A DNA stretch of 64,000 nt from Mycobacterium sp. DL (GTDB lineage Bacteria; Actinomycetota; Actinomycetes; Mycobacteriales; Mycobacteriaceae). Positions 8,646 through 19,442 of this stretch are shown here, piece after piece. Below the pieces are notes generated by a model. It saw only the letters and a program-made list of their open reading frames with translations. It was not told where the DNA came from and ran no database searches. How positions within the stretch are numbered: the stretch's first letter is position 1; each line of letters starts with the position of its first letter. The stretch lies in NCBI RefSeq assembly GCF_039729195.1, contig NZ_CP155796.1, forward strand, positions 4,774,001 through 4,838,000, in the 5' to 3' direction. Made by a program: the position numbers and the translations under genes.

Positions 8646-10639
8646 GGGGTTCCTCCTGGGTTGTCTGCGGGCGCCGGGTTGTCCACCCGGGCGAGGACGG
8701 CACCGACCTCGACCTGCTGGCCGGGTTCGACGTTGAGTTCGACGAGCACGCCGTCTGCGGGTGCGGTGATGGTGTGCTCCATCTTCATCGCCTCCAGCCA
8801 GATCAGCGCCTGCCCTGCGGTCACCGGGTCACCGATCGCGGCTCCCACGCGCAGCACGGATCCCGGCATCGGGGCCAGCAGCGAACCGTGGGCCAGGGCG
8901 TCGTCGGGGTCGGGGAAGCGGGGCAGTGCGACCAGATGCACCGACCCGCCGGGTGAATCGACGTGGACGTCGTCCCCGTAGCGGGTGACGTCGAACGGCC
9001 GATCCACCCCGTCGACGGTGAGCACGACGTGGTCGGCGGTCGCCGAGACCAGCACGACGTCATCGTGGTCGGCGAGGTGCAGACCGCTGCGGGTGAAGCG
9101 GTACCGGACGTCGTGGGTGACCCCGTCGGCGTCCTCGTAGACCTTCGTCTGGTGACCGGACGCGAGGTTGCGCCACCCACTGGGTGCGGCAGCAAAAACC
9201 GTTGCACTGGAACGGTTGTGAGCGGCATCGGACAGGGCTGCCGCGACCGCGGACATCGCGGTGAGCTGGCTGTCGACAGTGGGCGCGGCGAGCGCGGCGA
9301 GGCCGTGGGTGTCGAAGAAGGCGGTGTCGGTGGCCCCGTCGAGGAACGCCGGGTGGCGCAGCACGTTGACGAGCAGGTCGCGGTTGGTGCGAACGCCGTG
9401 GATCCGGGTCCTGCCGAGGGCGTCGGCGAGTAGCGCTGCAGCCCGCCCGCGTGTCGGGGCGTAGGAGATGACCTTCGCGATCATCGGGTCGTAGAACACC
9501 GAGATCACCGACCCGTCGACGATTCCCGAGTCGAGACGGACCCCAGAGCCGTCGAGGGGGCCGAACTCTGTTGTCGCAGTGGGTACGGCGAATCGATGCA
9601 CGGTTCCGGCCTGCGGTTGCCAGTTCTCCGCCGGATTCTCGGCGTAGAGCCTCGCTTCGATCGAGGAACCCTGTGACGGCGGGGGTGCGGCACCCAGCGG
9701 TGTGCCCTCGGCGACCGACAGTTGCAGTTCGACGAGGTCCAGGCCCGAGGTGAGCTCGGTGACCGGGTGCTCGACCTGTAGGCGGGTGTTCATCTCGAGG
9801 AAGAAGAACTCGCCGGCCGTTTCGTCACTGCCTGAGGCCATGAACTCGACGGTGCCCGCGCCGGTGTAGCCGATGGCCGTCGCGGCCAGCCGCGCGGCTT
9901 CGAAGAGCTTGTCGCGCATCCCCGCAATGCGCTCGACCAGTGGTGAGGGCGCCTCTTCGATGATCTTCTGGTGGCGGCGCTGGATGGAGCACTCGCGTTC
10001 GCCGACCGCCCAGACCGCGCCGTGTGCGTCGGCCATCACCTGGACCTCGACGTGATGGCCTGCCTCCAGGTAACGCTCGCAGAAGACCGTCGGATCGCCG
10101 AACGCCGACTGGGCCTCTCGGCCGGCGGCCCGCACCTGCTCCGGTAGTTCGGCGAGGTCGCGGACCACCCGCATGCCACGACCGCCACCGCCCGCGGACG
10201 CCTTGATCAGCACCGGCAGCATGTCAGCGGTGACGGTGTCCGGGTCGAGTTCCTCGAGCACCGGCACGCCCGCGGCGGCCATCATCTTCTTCGCCTCGAT
10301 CTTCGACCCCATCGCCGCGACGGCGGCCACCGGTGGCCCGATCCAGGTCAGACCCGCATCCTGCACCGCTGCCGCGAATTCTGCGTTCTCCGAGAGGAAT
10401 CCGTAGCCCGGGTGGATCGCGTCGGCGTCGGTGGCCAGGGCTGCGGCGATCAGCTGAGCCGGATCGAGGTAACCCCGGGTGCCCTCTAGGCGCACCCGGG
10501 CGTCGGCCTCACGCACATGGGGTGCGGCGGCGTCGGGATCGGTGTACACGGCAACCGTGCCGATACCCAGGCGGCGGCAGGTGGCGAACACCCGGCGGGC
10601 GATCTCGCCGCGGTTGGCAACAAGAACATTACGAATCAC
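8642..10639 (-). CDS. accA2: Biotin carboxylase plus biotin carrier subunit of an acyl-CoA carboxylase (AccA2-like)
   Basis: The 665-residue alpha chain has an N-terminal biotin carboxylase (NRGEIARRVF, ATP-grasp loop KASAGGGGRGMRVV, catalytic ERECSIQRRHQK, EMNTRLQVEHPVTE). A linker domain follows, then a C-terminal biotinyl domain with the biotin lysine in EAMKMEH (K619). It carboxylates biotin with bicarbonate and ATP and hands the CO2 to AccD2. The length and arrangement match MCC/geranyl-CoA-carboxylase alpha chains. Start is GTG 10639 (IRNVLVANRGEIA). The 39-base gap to accD2 holds a 20-base repeat also found at the mprA/mprB junction. Confidence 0.92.
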   Translation of the reverse strand: MIRNVLVANRGEIARRVFATCRRLGIGTVAVYTDPDAAAPHVREADARVRLEGTRGYLDPAQLIAAALATDADAIHPGYGFLSENAEFAAAVQDAGLTWIGPPVAAVAAMGSKIEAKKMMAAAGVPVLEELDPDTVTADMLPVLIKASAGGGGRGMRVVRDLAELPEQVRAAGREAQSAFGDPTVFCERYLEAGHHVEVQVMADAHGAVWAVGERECSIQRRHQKIIEEAPSPLVERIAGMRDKLFEAARLAATAIGYTGAGTVEFMASGSDETAGEFFFLEMNTRLQVEHPVTELTSGLDLVELQLSVAEGTPLGAAPPPSQGSSIEARLYAENPAENWQPQAGTVHRFAVPTATTEFGPLDGSGVRLDSGIVDGSVISVFYDPMIAKVISYAPTRGRAAALLADALGRTRIHGVRTNRDLLVNVLRHPAFLDGATDTAFFDTHGLAALAAPTVDSQLTAMSAVAAALSDAAHNRSSATVFAAAPSGWRNLASGHQTKVYEDADGVTHDVRYRFTRSGLHLADHDDVVLVSATADHVVLTVDGVDRPFDVTRYGDDVHVDSPGGSVHLVALPRFPDPDDALAHGSLLAPMPGSVLRVGAAIGDPVTAGQALIWLEAMKMEHTITAPADGVLVELNVEPGQQVEVGAVLARVDNPAPADNPGGTP

Positions 10640-10654
10640 GGCTGCGTCCTTCGC

Positions 10655-10674
10655 TCTTCGCGCAAGCGCTCATC
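10655..10674 (-). repeat. 20-base dispersed repeat, copy 1 (accD2-accA2 gap)
   Basis: On the minus strand this reads GATGAGCGCTTGCGCGAAGA and fills about half of the 39-base spacer between accD2 and accA2. An identical 20-mer lies on the plus strand at 16378-16397, between mprA and mprB. It contains the imperfect dyad GCGCTTGCGC. Function unknown; it could be an mRNA processing or translation element inside operons. Confidence 0.7.
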
Positions 10675-10678
10675 GGAC

Positions 10679-12271
10679 TCACATCCGGAAGACGCCGAAG
10701 TTCGACGTCCCCTCGATCGGGCCGTTGGCGATGGCGGACAGGCACATTCCCAACACGGTCCGGGTGTCCCGTGGATCGATGACGCCGTCGTCGTAGAGCA
10801 TGCCGGAGAGCACCATCGGCAGTGACTCGGCCTCGATCTGCCCCTCCACGGCCGCGCGCATCGCGGCATCGGCCTCCTCGTCGACCACCTGACCGCGGGC
10901 CTCGGTGGCGGCGCGGTTCACGATGGACAGCACGCCTGCCAGTTGCGCCCCGCCCATCACGGCGGACTTGGCGCTGGGCCAGGCGAACAGGAACCGCGGG
11001 TCGTAGGCGCGCCCGCACATGCCGTAGTGCCCGGCGCCGTAGGAGGAGCCGATCAGCAGCGAGATGTGCGGCACCGTCGAGTTCGACACCGCGTTGATCA
11101 TCATCGACCCGTGCTTGATCATCCCGCCTTCCTCGTAGTCCTTGCCCACCATGTAGCCGGTGGTGTTGTGCAGGAACAACAGTGGGGTGTTCGACCGGTT
11201 GGCCAGCTGGATGAACTGGGTGGCCTTCTGGGACTCCTCGCTGAACAGCACACCTCGTGCGTTGGCCAGGATGCCCAGCGGGTAGCCGTGCAGCGTGGCC
11301 CAACCGGTCACCAGTGAGCCACCGTAGAGCGGCTTGAACTCGTCGAACTCCGAACCGTCGACGACGCGGGCGATCACCTCCCGCGGGTCGAACGGAATGC
11401 GCAGGTCCGGCGGAACGATGCCGATCAGCTCGTTCTCGTCGAACAGCGCCGCCCGCACCGGTGCCGGCTGCGGACCCTGCTTGCGCCAGTTCAGCCGCGA
11501 CACGATTCGGCGTCCGATCCGGATCGCGTCGAGTTCGTCGACGGCGAAGTAGTCCGCCAGACCCGACGTGCGGGCGTGCATCTCGGCGCCGCCGAGCGAT
11601 TCGTCGTCGGATTCCTCGCCGGTGGCCATCTTCACCAGCGGCGGCCCGGCCAGGAAGACCTTCGAGCGTTCCTTGATCATCACCACGTGATCGGACATGC
11701 CGGGGATGTAGGCGCCACCGGCGGTCGAGTTGCCGAACACCAACGCGATGGTCGGGATGCCGGCGGCCGACAGCCGGGTCAGGTCGCGGAACATCTGGCC
11801 GCCGGGGATGAAGATCTCTTTCTGTGTGGGTAGGTCGGCACCGCCGGATTCCACCAGGGAGATCACCGGCAGCCGATTCTGCCGCGCGATCTGGTTGGCC
11901 CGCAGGATCTTCCGCAGTGTCCACGGGTTGCTGGTGCCGCCTTTGACGGTGGGGTCGTTGGAAACGATCAGGCATTCCACTCCGCTGACCGCACCGATAC
12001 CGATCACGACGCTGGCGCCGACGGTGAAGTTCGTGCCCCAGGCGGCAAGCGGGCTCAACTCCAGAAAGGGTGAGTCGGGGTCGAGCAGTGCCTCCACACG
12101 TTCGCGGGCAGTCATCTTGCCGCGGGCGTGGTGGCGTGCCACGTACTTCTCCCCACCACCGGCCAGCGCCTTGGAGTGCTCCGCCTCCAACTCGGCGAGC
12201 TTGGCCGACATCGCTTCGGCGGCCTCGGCGTAGCCGGGGGAGCGGGTGTCGAGGACGGACTTGAGTGTCAT
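10679..12271 (-). CDS. accD2: Acyl-CoA carboxylase carboxyltransferase beta subunit (AccD2-like)
   Basis: The start at 12271 overlaps the fadE13 stop by four bases (ATGA) and gives 530 residues, typical for MCC-type beta chains. Both crotonase-like carboxyltransferase halves are present, with oxyanion-hole glycines in SGGADLPTQ and NTTGYMVGKDYEEGG and the C-terminal block GRAYDPRFLFAWPSAK. It transfers CO2 from biotin on AccA2 to an enoyl-CoA. Sequence layout and operon context fit methylcrotonyl-CoA or geranyl-CoA carboxylases better than propionyl-CoA carboxylases. Which of the two cannot be settled by eye. Confidence 0.9.
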   Translation of the reverse strand: MTLKSVLDTRSPGYAEAAEAMSAKLAELEAEHSKALAGGGEKYVARHHARGKMTARERVEALLDPDSPFLELSPLAAWGTNFTVGASVVIGIGAVSGVECLIVSNDPTVKGGTSNPWTLRKILRANQIARQNRLPVISLVESGGADLPTQKEIFIPGGQMFRDLTRLSAAGIPTIALVFGNSTAGGAYIPGMSDHVVMIKERSKVFLAGPPLVKMATGEESDDESLGGAEMHARTSGLADYFAVDELDAIRIGRRIVSRLNWRKQGPQPAPVRAALFDENELIGIVPPDLRIPFDPREVIARVVDGSEFDEFKPLYGGSLVTGWATLHGYPLGILANARGVLFSEESQKATQFIQLANRSNTPLLFLHNTTGYMVGKDYEEGGMIKHGSMMINAVSNSTVPHISLLIGSSYGAGHYGMCGRAYDPRFLFAWPSAKSAVMGGAQLAGVLSIVNRAATEARGQVVDEEADAAMRAAVEGQIEAESLPMVLSGMLYDDGVIDPRDTRTVLGMCLSAIANGPIEGTSNFGVFRM

Positions 12272-13412
12272 GCCTGAAAGCCGAGTGATTTGGCGGCCAG
12301 TGAGGTCAGGATCTCGGTGGTGCCGCCGCCGATGCCGAGGATGCGCATGTCGCGGTACTGACGCTCGATCTCCGACTCGGCCATGTAGCCCATGCCGCCG
12401 AACAACTGCACCGCCTGGTTGGCCACCCACTCGCCGGCTTCGACGGCGGTGTTCTTGGCAAAGCAGACCTCGGTGATCAGGTTCGCCTCACCATCGAGTT
12501 GCCGTTCGACGAGGTGCCGGGTGTAGACCCTGGCCACGTCGATGCGCCGCGCCATCTCGGCGAGCGTGTTCTGGACCGACTGCCGCGCGATCAGCGGCTT
12601 GCCGAAGGTCTCGCGGTTGCGGCACCAGTCGACGGTCAGGTCCAGGCACCGCTGCGCGCTCGAATACGCCTGTGCGGCAAGGCCGACACGTTCGGAGACG
12701 AATGCGCCGGCGATCTGCAGGAAGCCGGTGTTCTCGACGCCGATGAGGTTGGCGACGGGTACCCGCACGTCTGTGTAGGACAACTCCGCGGTGTCCGACG
12801 AACGCCAGCCCATCTTGTCCAGCTTGCGGCTGACCTCGAATCCCGGCGTGCCCTTGTCGACGACGATGAGCGAAACCCCTGCGGCACCCGCGCCTCCGGT
12901 GCGGGCCGCGGTGACGACGTAGTCGGCCCGTACCCCCGAGGTGATGTAGGTCTTGGCGCCATTGAGGATGTAGTCGTCTCCATCCCGGACGGCGCGGGTT
13001 GTCAGGTGCCCGACGTCGGAGCCCCCGCCGGGCTCGGTGATCGCCAGCGAGCCGATCTTCTCGCCACTCAGGGTGGGTCGCACGTAGGTGTCGATGAGAC
13101 GTCCGTCGCCGGAGGCGATCATGTGCGGCACCGCGATGCCGCAGGTGAACAATGAGGCGAACACGCCGCCGGGCGCCCCGGACTGGTGCATCTCCTCGCA
13201 GATGACGACCGCGTCCGCGCCGTCCCCGCCGTCGCCGCCGACCGCCTCGGGGAATCCGGCGCCGAGCAGTCCGGCCGCGGCCGCCTTGGTGTGCAGGTCG
13301 CGCGGCAGCTCGCCGATACGCTCCCACTCGTCGACATGCGGCAGCACTTCGCGCTCGGCGAAGGCGCGCACGGTCTTTCGTAGGTCGTCGCGCTCGGGTG
13401 TGGTCCAGATGC

Positions 13413-13416
<4 letters not shown>
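12268..13416 (-). CDS. fadE13: Acyl-CoA dehydrogenase (FadE13-like)
   Basis: This 382-residue acyl-CoA dehydrogenase has the signature LAITEPGGGSDVGHL and a C-terminal FGGMGYMAESEIERQYRDMRI block. Start is GTG at 13416, inside a four-base overlap (GTGA) with the upstream AtuA-like gene. An in-frame ATG further upstream (13461) would intrude on that gene and is less likely. AtuD citronellyl-CoA dehydrogenases and isovaleryl-CoA dehydrogenases share this layout. As the first oxidation step it would make the enoyl-CoA substrate of the AccA2/AccD2 carboxylase. Confidence 0.88.
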
Positions 13417-15149
<1,733 letters not shown>

Positions 15150-15177
15150 CCGCACTCCTGCCGTCGAACACGCGACC

Positions 15178-15193
15178 AACCAACCGGTAGGTT
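15178..15193. promoter_or_regulatory. 16-bp near-palindrome, candidate operator
   Basis: The sequence AACCAACCGGTAGGTT reads as its own reverse complement except at one symmetric pair (positions 5 and 12). It lies 28 bases upstream of the AtuA-like start. The size and symmetry fit a TetR-family dimer site. No TetR gene is adjacent in the window. Confidence 0.55.
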
Positions 15194-15197
15194 ACTG

Positions 15198-15212
15198 GGT
15201 ACCGTCGGTACC
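15198..15212. promoter_or_regulatory. GGTACC-N3-GGTACC dyad, candidate second operator
   Basis: GGTACCGTCGGTACC is a perfect dyad around a three-base centre (with TACCG-T-CGGTA inside it), four bases beyond the first palindrome. Two adjacent dyads upstream of a catabolic operon suggest cooperative binding or two regulators. Confidence 0.45.
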
Positions 15213-15449
15213 GCGTCAACCCCTTCGGACTTCGACGTCATCAGCCCTACGGGAGATCTCGAGACTGCGGTGGCGGCGACGGCCTCTCGACCATCTTCTC
15301 CAAGGCTGCAGTCTCAGCGTCGAGGCCGGGCCGGAGTTTGGAGCGCGCGCTGCCCAGCGGTTATCCTGGCTACCACTAACCGACGTCGGCTGGTTCCAGC
15401 ACGTCGGCAGCGTCACCCAGACACCACCCGATAGATGGAGAGCTCGATC

Positions 15450-15623
15450 ATGGCTGTGCCCAAGCGCAGGATGTCGCGCGCGAACACCCGTAGCCGGCGC
15501 GCGCAGTGGAAGGCCACCGCGACCGGCCTCGTCGGCGTGACTGTCGCAGGTCAGCAGCACAAGGTCCCGCGTCGCCTGCTCAAGGCCGCCCGGCTCGGTC
15601 TGATCGACCTCGACCGCCGCTAG
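15450..15623 (+). CDS. rpmF: 50S ribosomal protein L32
   Basis: The 57-residue product [22 protein letters not shown]... is L32 throughout and ends [12 protein letters not shown] 15450 follows GGAGAG (15437-15442). The family's zinc-ribbon cysteines (CxxC pairs) are absent, so this is a zinc-free form. It lies just upstream of mprA in the same direction, as in M. tuberculosis. The protein is a component of the large ribosomal subunit. Confidence 0.95.
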   Translation: MAVPKRRMSRANTRSRRAQWKATATGLVGVTVAGQQHKVPRRLLKAARLGLIDLDRR

Positions 15624-15653
15624 CCGACCGACACGCCGCTTCGGCGGCGCGCC

Positions 15654-15670
15654 TCTCAGGTCTATCTCAG
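15654..15670 (+). promoter_or_regulatory. Direct repeat TCTCAG-N5-TCTCAG, candidate MprA box (mprA promoter)
   Basis: TCTCAG at 15654-15659 recurs at 15665-15670, a period of 11 bases, as expected for tandem binding of an OmpR-family regulator on one DNA face. It ends 16 bases before the mprA start. A matching repeat lies upstream of pepD (17994-18010). MprA is known to autoregulate and to control pepD. Confidence 0.65.
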
Positions 15671-15686
15671 ACACGGGGTCGACACT

Positions 15687-16379
15687 GTGCCAGTGCGCAT
15701 ACTTGTCGTTGATGACGATCGCGCGGTGCGCGAATCCCTGCGACGATCCCTTTCCTTCAACGGCTACTCGGTCGAGTTGGCCCAGGACGGTCGGGAAGCC
15801 CTCGAACTGATTGCCAGCCACCGGCCCGACGCCCTGGTGCTGGACGTCATGATGCCGAGGCTGGACGGTCTCGAGGTGTGCCGGCTGCTGCGAAGCACCG
15901 GCGACGACCTCCCCATCCTGGTGCTCACCGCGCGCGATTCCGTGTCGGAGCGGGTCGCAGGCCTGGACGCCGGGGCCGACGACTATCTTCCCAAGCCGTT
16001 CGCGCTGGAGGAGCTACTGGCGCGGATGCGCGCACTTCTGCGACGCACGAATCCCGAAGACGGCAGCGAATCGGCGGCGATGACGTTCTCGGACCTGTCG
16101 CTGGACCCGATCACCCGTGAGGTCACCCGCGGCGATCGCCCGATCAGCCTCACCAGAACCGAGTTCTCGCTGCTGGAGATGCTGATCGCCAATCCTCGCC
16201 GGGTGCTGACCCGCAGTCGCATTCTCGAGGAGGTGTGGGGGTTCGACTTTCCGACATCGGGAAACGCGCTCGAGGTCTACGTCGGCTACCTGCGGCGCAA
16301 GACCGAGGCCGAAGGGGAACCGCGGCTGATCCATACGGTGCGCGGGGTGGGGTATGTGCTGCGCGAGACTCCGCCCTGA
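15687..16379 (+). CDS. mprA: Response regulator MprA
   Basis: The 230-residue OmpR-family regulator has an acidic pocket (DDD at 9-11), phospho-acceptor D53 in [11 protein letters not shown], and the switch Lys in [13 protein letters not shown]. The C-terminal winged helix carries [23 protein letters not shown] and the VYVGYLRRK recognition region. GTG 15687 is the start. MprAB is the mycobacterial envelope-stress two-component system that controls sigE, sigB and pepD. mprB follows 31 bases downstream and pepD next, as in M. tuberculosis Rv0981-Rv0983. Confidence 0.95.
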   Translation: MPVRILVVDDDRAVRESLRRSLSFNGYSVELAQDGREALELIASHRPDALVLDVMMPRLDGLEVCRLLRSTGDDLPILVLTARDSVSERVAGLDAGADDYLPKPFALEELLARMRALLRRTNPEDGSESAAMTFSDLSLDPITREVTRGDRPISLTRTEFSLLEMLIANPRRVLTRSRILEEVWGFDFPTSGNALEVYVGYLRRKTEAEGEPRLIHTVRGVGYVLRETPP

Positions 16380-16397
16380 TGAGCGCTTGCGCGAAGA
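16378..16397 (+). repeat. 20-base dispersed repeat, copy 2 (mprA/mprB junction)
   Basis: GATGAGCGCTTGCGCGAAGA begins inside the mprA stop and runs to 14 bases before the mprB start. It is identical to the minus-strand copy at 10655-10674. Both copies sit in short spacers between coupled genes, which points to an operon-internal RNA element rather than chance. Confidence 0.7.
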
Positions 16398-16410
16398 AGG
16401 GAACGTCCTG

Positions 16411-17886
16411 ATGGCCACGCGAGAAGGCGAGAGGGCACCGATGGCCGCGCAGCCGCCCGAACCGTGGTCGACGAATGTCGCGCCGGCCCCGCCGACAGCG
16501 AGCTCGGTGTCGCTTCGGTGGCGCGTCATGCTGCTGGCGATGTCGATGGTGGCGATGGTCGTGGTCCTGATGGGCGTCGCGGTGTACGCGGTCGTGTCCC
16601 GTGCGCTCTACGACGACATCGACACCCAACTGCGCAGCCGGGCCCAGTTGTTGGTCGAGAGTGGGTCGCTGCAGGCCGATCCCGCCAAGGCGATCGAGGG
16701 CACGGCCTATTCCGACGTGAACGCCATGCTGTTCACCCCCCGGGCGATCTACACGGCCAACCAGAAGGGGCAGACGCTCCCGCTCGGTGGCCCGGAGAAG
16801 GACGTCATCCAGGGCAAGCTGCTGATGTCCCTGCGGACGGTCAGCCACCAGCGGGTCCTGGCCCTGTATCTGGACAACGGGAGCGCGCTGTTGATTTCCA
16901 AGAGCTTGGCGCCGACGGGGCAGGTCCTCAAACGCCTCGGCTCGGTCCTGCTCATCGTGGGCGGGATAGGGGTGGCCGTGGCGGCCATCGCGGGTGGAAT
17001 GGTGGCGCGTGCCGGGCTGCGCCCCGTGGCCCGGCTCACTGAAGCAGCCGAACGGGTCGCCCGCACCGACGACCTGCGTCCGATACCGGTCTACGGCAGT
17101 GACGAACTCGCGCGCCTCACCGAAGCCTTCAACATGATGTTGCGCGCGTTGGCCGAATCGCGCGAGCGCCAGGCACGGCTCGTGACCGATGCCGGCCACG
17201 AATTGCGCACCCCGTTGACCTCACTGCGCACCAATGTGGAGCTTCTGATGGCCTCCATGGCGCCAGGGGCTCCACGCCTCCCTGAGGAGGAGATGACCGG
17301 GCTGCGCACCGATGTCATAGCTCAGATCGAGGAATTGTCCACGCTCGTCGGCGATCTGGTGGATCTGACGCGGGAAGAGGCTGGCGGCGCGATCCACGAG
17401 ACCGTCGAGCTGGCCGACGTGATCGAACGGTCGCTGGAACGGGTTCGCAGGCGCCGCAACGACATCGAGTTCGACATATCGGTCACGCCGTGGCAGGTGT
17501 ACGGCGACGGGGCGGGGCTGGCGCGCGCCGTGCTCAACCTGTTGGACAACGCGGCGAAGTGGAGCCCACCCGATGGCCGGGTCGGCGTCAGGCTCACTCA
17601 GGTCGATGCCCTGCACGCGGAGCTGGTGGTGTCCGACGAGGGTCCCGGAATCCCGCCACAGGAACGAACTCTCGTGTTCGAACGGTTCTTCCGCTCGACT
17701 GCTGCCAGGGCCATGCCGGGTTCAGGTCTCGGCCTGGCGATCGTCAAGCAGGTGGTGCTCAAGCACGGCGGCACGTTGCTCGTCCGCGAAACCAACCCGG
17801 GTGGTCAGCCCCCGGGTACGTCGATGCACGTGGTGCTACCCGGGCGCCTGTCTGCCAGTCAGACGGTCGACGCCGAGACGGTGTGA
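16411..17886 (+). CDS. mprB: Sensor histidine kinase MprB
   Basis: The 491-residue kinase (ATG 16411; alternative ATG 16441) has a Pro-rich cytoplasmic start and TM1 at about 39-62. An extracytoplasmic sensor domain and TM2 at about 176-198 follow, then HAMP. The H-box is VTDAGHELRTPLTSLR with H263. The catalytic domain has N box NLLDNAAKWS, G1 DEGPGIP and G2 GSGLGLAIVKQ. It phosphorylates MprA on envelope stress such as SDS. The mprA-mprB spacer carries a copy of the 20-base repeat. Completeness and order leave little doubt. Confidence 0.93.
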   Translation: MATREGERAPMAAQPPEPWSTNVAPAPPTASSVSLRWRVMLLAMSMVAMVVVLMGVAVYAVVSRALYDDIDTQLRSRAQLLVESGSLQADPAKAIEGTAYSDVNAMLFTPRAIYTANQKGQTLPLGGPEKDVIQGKLLMSLRTVSHQRVLALYLDNGSALLISKSLAPTGQVLKRLGSVLLIVGGIGVAVAAIAGGMVARAGLRPVARLTEAAERVARTDDLRPIPVYGSDELARLTEAFNMMLRALAESRERQARLVTDAGHELRTPLTSLRTNVELLMASMAPGAPRLPEEEMTGLRTDVIAQIEELSTLVGDLVDLTREEAGGAIHETVELADVIERSLERVRRRRNDIEFDISVTPWQVYGDGAGLARAVLNLLDNAAKWSPPDGRVGVRLTQVDALHAELVVSDEGPGIPPQERTLVFERFFRSTAARAMPGSGLGLAIVKQVVLKHGGTLLVRETNPGGQPPGTSMHVVLPGRLSASQTVDAETV

Positions 17887-17993
17887 CAAGCCGCGACACG
17901 CAGTGAGTGCTCGCAGCGGTGAGCACAAAGACAAGCGAAGATGGTGGGCGGACACCTGAGGGCGCCCCAAATCGTTATCGCTGGTCAATGGAT

Positions 17994-18010
17994 CTCTAAG
18001 GGGATTCTCA
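17994..18010 (+). promoter_or_regulatory. Direct repeat TCTAAG-N5-TCTCAG, candidate MprA box (pepD promoter)
   Basis: TCTAAG (17994-17999) and TCTCAG (18005-18010) repeat with the same 11-base period as the element before mprA. It is 80 bases upstream of the pepD start, inside the 203-base mprB-pepD gap. The one-base variant in the first half fits a weaker site. pepD is an established MprA target. Confidence 0.6.
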
Positions 18011-18089
18011 GCACATTTGGGCACCCTGAGGGAGCACCCTTCGTTGTTCCAGGCGACGGAACCTACTCCAGGAAGAGCATCGCAGCGAC

Positions 18090-19442
18090 ATGACCAACCA
18101 CCCGAGGTACTCGCCGACCCCGCCCCCGGGTCGTCAGCCCGGTCTTCATGGGCAGGCGCCGCAAGGCCATACCGGACCGCAGCAGCCTGGCGCCTACGAG
18201 CAGCAGCAGCCTTACGACTGGCGCTACGCGACTGAGCAACAGCGACAGGCGTTTCGGGCTCAGTATGACCCCTATCGCGGCGCCCCGATGCCCGCCGCCC
18301 CGGGGCAGTACCCGCGCCCCGGGATGCCCGGTCCGTCGCAGCCGCAGCCTCGGAAGCGTTCCCGCGCAGGGGCTTTGACGGCCGGTGCGGCCGCCATAGC
18401 CATTGTCTCCGCGGGTATCGGTGGCGGCGTCGCGGTGCTGGCGCACCCCGATCACGGCCTGCCCGGCATCAGTGCCACGGGTGCCGCTCCGAGCAGGCCC
18501 GCCGCCAGCGTGCCGGCCGGCTCCGTCGAGCAGGTCGCCGCCAAGGTCGTCCCCAGCGTGGTGAAGCTGGAGGTGAACCAGGGGCGTAGTTCTGAAGAGG
18601 GTTCCGGTGTGATCCTGTCCGCGGACGGGTTGATCCTCACCAACAACCACGTGGTGGCCGGGGCAGCAGACGGTCCGGGCGCCGAGACGAAGGTGGTGTT
18701 CGCCAATGGCAACACGACGACGTTCCGGGTGGTCGGCACCGACCCCGGGAGCGACATTGCGGTGGTTCGCGCCGAGAACGTCTCCGGCCTGACACCGATT
18801 GCGATCGGTTCGTCCGCCGACCTGGTGGTCGGTCAGGACGTGGTGGCCATCGGATCGCCCCTCGGTCTCGAGGGCACGGTGACGACGGGCATCATCAGCT
18901 CCCTGAATCGCCCGGTGGCTGCTGGCGGAGATGCGCAGAACCAGAACACCGTGCTCGACGCCATCCAGACCGACGCGGCGATCAACCCCGGTAACTCCGG
19001 TGGCGCGCTGGTGAACATGAACGGTGAGCTCGTCGGCATCAACTCCGCGATCGCCACCATGGGCGCCGACTCGGGTGCAGCGCAGGGCGGCTCCATCGGG
19101 TTGGGTTTCGCGATCCCGGTGGATCAGGCCAAGCGGATCGCCGATGAGTTGATCGCGACCGGGACCGCGTCCCGGGCGTCTCTCGGTGTGCAGGTCGGTA
19201 ACGATGCCGGGGCTGATGGCGCGAAGATCGTCGAGGTCACCGCCGGCGGTGCCGCAGCTGCGGCAGGGTTACCGAGCGGTGCCCTCGTCACCAAGCTCGA
19301 CGACCGGATGATCGGCAGCGCCGATGCCCTGGTCGCGGCGGTGCGGTCGAAGGCGCCGGGGGACAAGGTGACGCTGACCTATCAGGACGGGTCGGGCAAC
19401 GCGCAGACAGTGGAGGTCACGCTCGGTAAGGCGGACCAGTGA
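18090..19442 (+). CDS. pepD: HtrA-like serine protease PepD
   Basis: The 450-residue protein has a Pro/Gln-rich cytoplasmic N-terminus (1-92) and one TM helix (about 94-118). The chymotrypsin-like protease domain has triad H187 (LTNNHVVAG), D222 (GSDIAVV) and S303 (NPGNSGG), and is followed by one PDZ domain (about 365-445). It degrades or chaperones misfolded exported proteins and works in the MprAB/SigE stress network. Its stop overlaps the moaB2 GTG (GTGA). An 11-base-period repeat upstream supports MprA control. Confidence 0.94.
   Translation: MTNHPRYSPTPPPGRQPGLHGQAPQGHTGPQQPGAYEQQQPYDWRYATEQQRQAFRAQYDPYRGAPMPAAPGQYPRPGMPGPSQPQPRKRSRAGALTAGAAAIAIVSAGIGGGVAVLAHPDHGLPGISATGAAPSRPAASVPAGSVEQVAAKVVPSVVKLEVNQGRSSEEGSGVILSADGLILTNNHVVAGAADGPGAETKVVFANGNTTTFRVVGTDPGSDIAVVRAENVSGLTPIAIGSSADLVVGQDVVAIGSPLGLEGTVTTGIISSLNRPVAAGGDAQNQNTVLDAIQTDAAINPGNSGGALVNMNGELVGINSAIATMGADSGAAQGGSIGLGFAIPVDQAKRIADELIATGTASRASLGVQVGNDAGADGAKIVEVTAGGAAAAAGLPSGALVTKLDDRMIGSADALVAAVRSKAPGDKVTLTYQDGSGNAQTVEVTLGKADQ

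Larger units (their letters stand above)
15150..15449. other. Divergent intergenic region between the Atu-like operon and rpmF
   Basis: About 300 bases without a convincing gene. It holds two strong dyads near the operon side (15178-15193 and 15198-15212). On the rpmF side there is a -10-like TATCCT at 15362-15367, which would give rpmF a leader of roughly 75 bases. Nothing else stands out. Confidence 0.6.
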
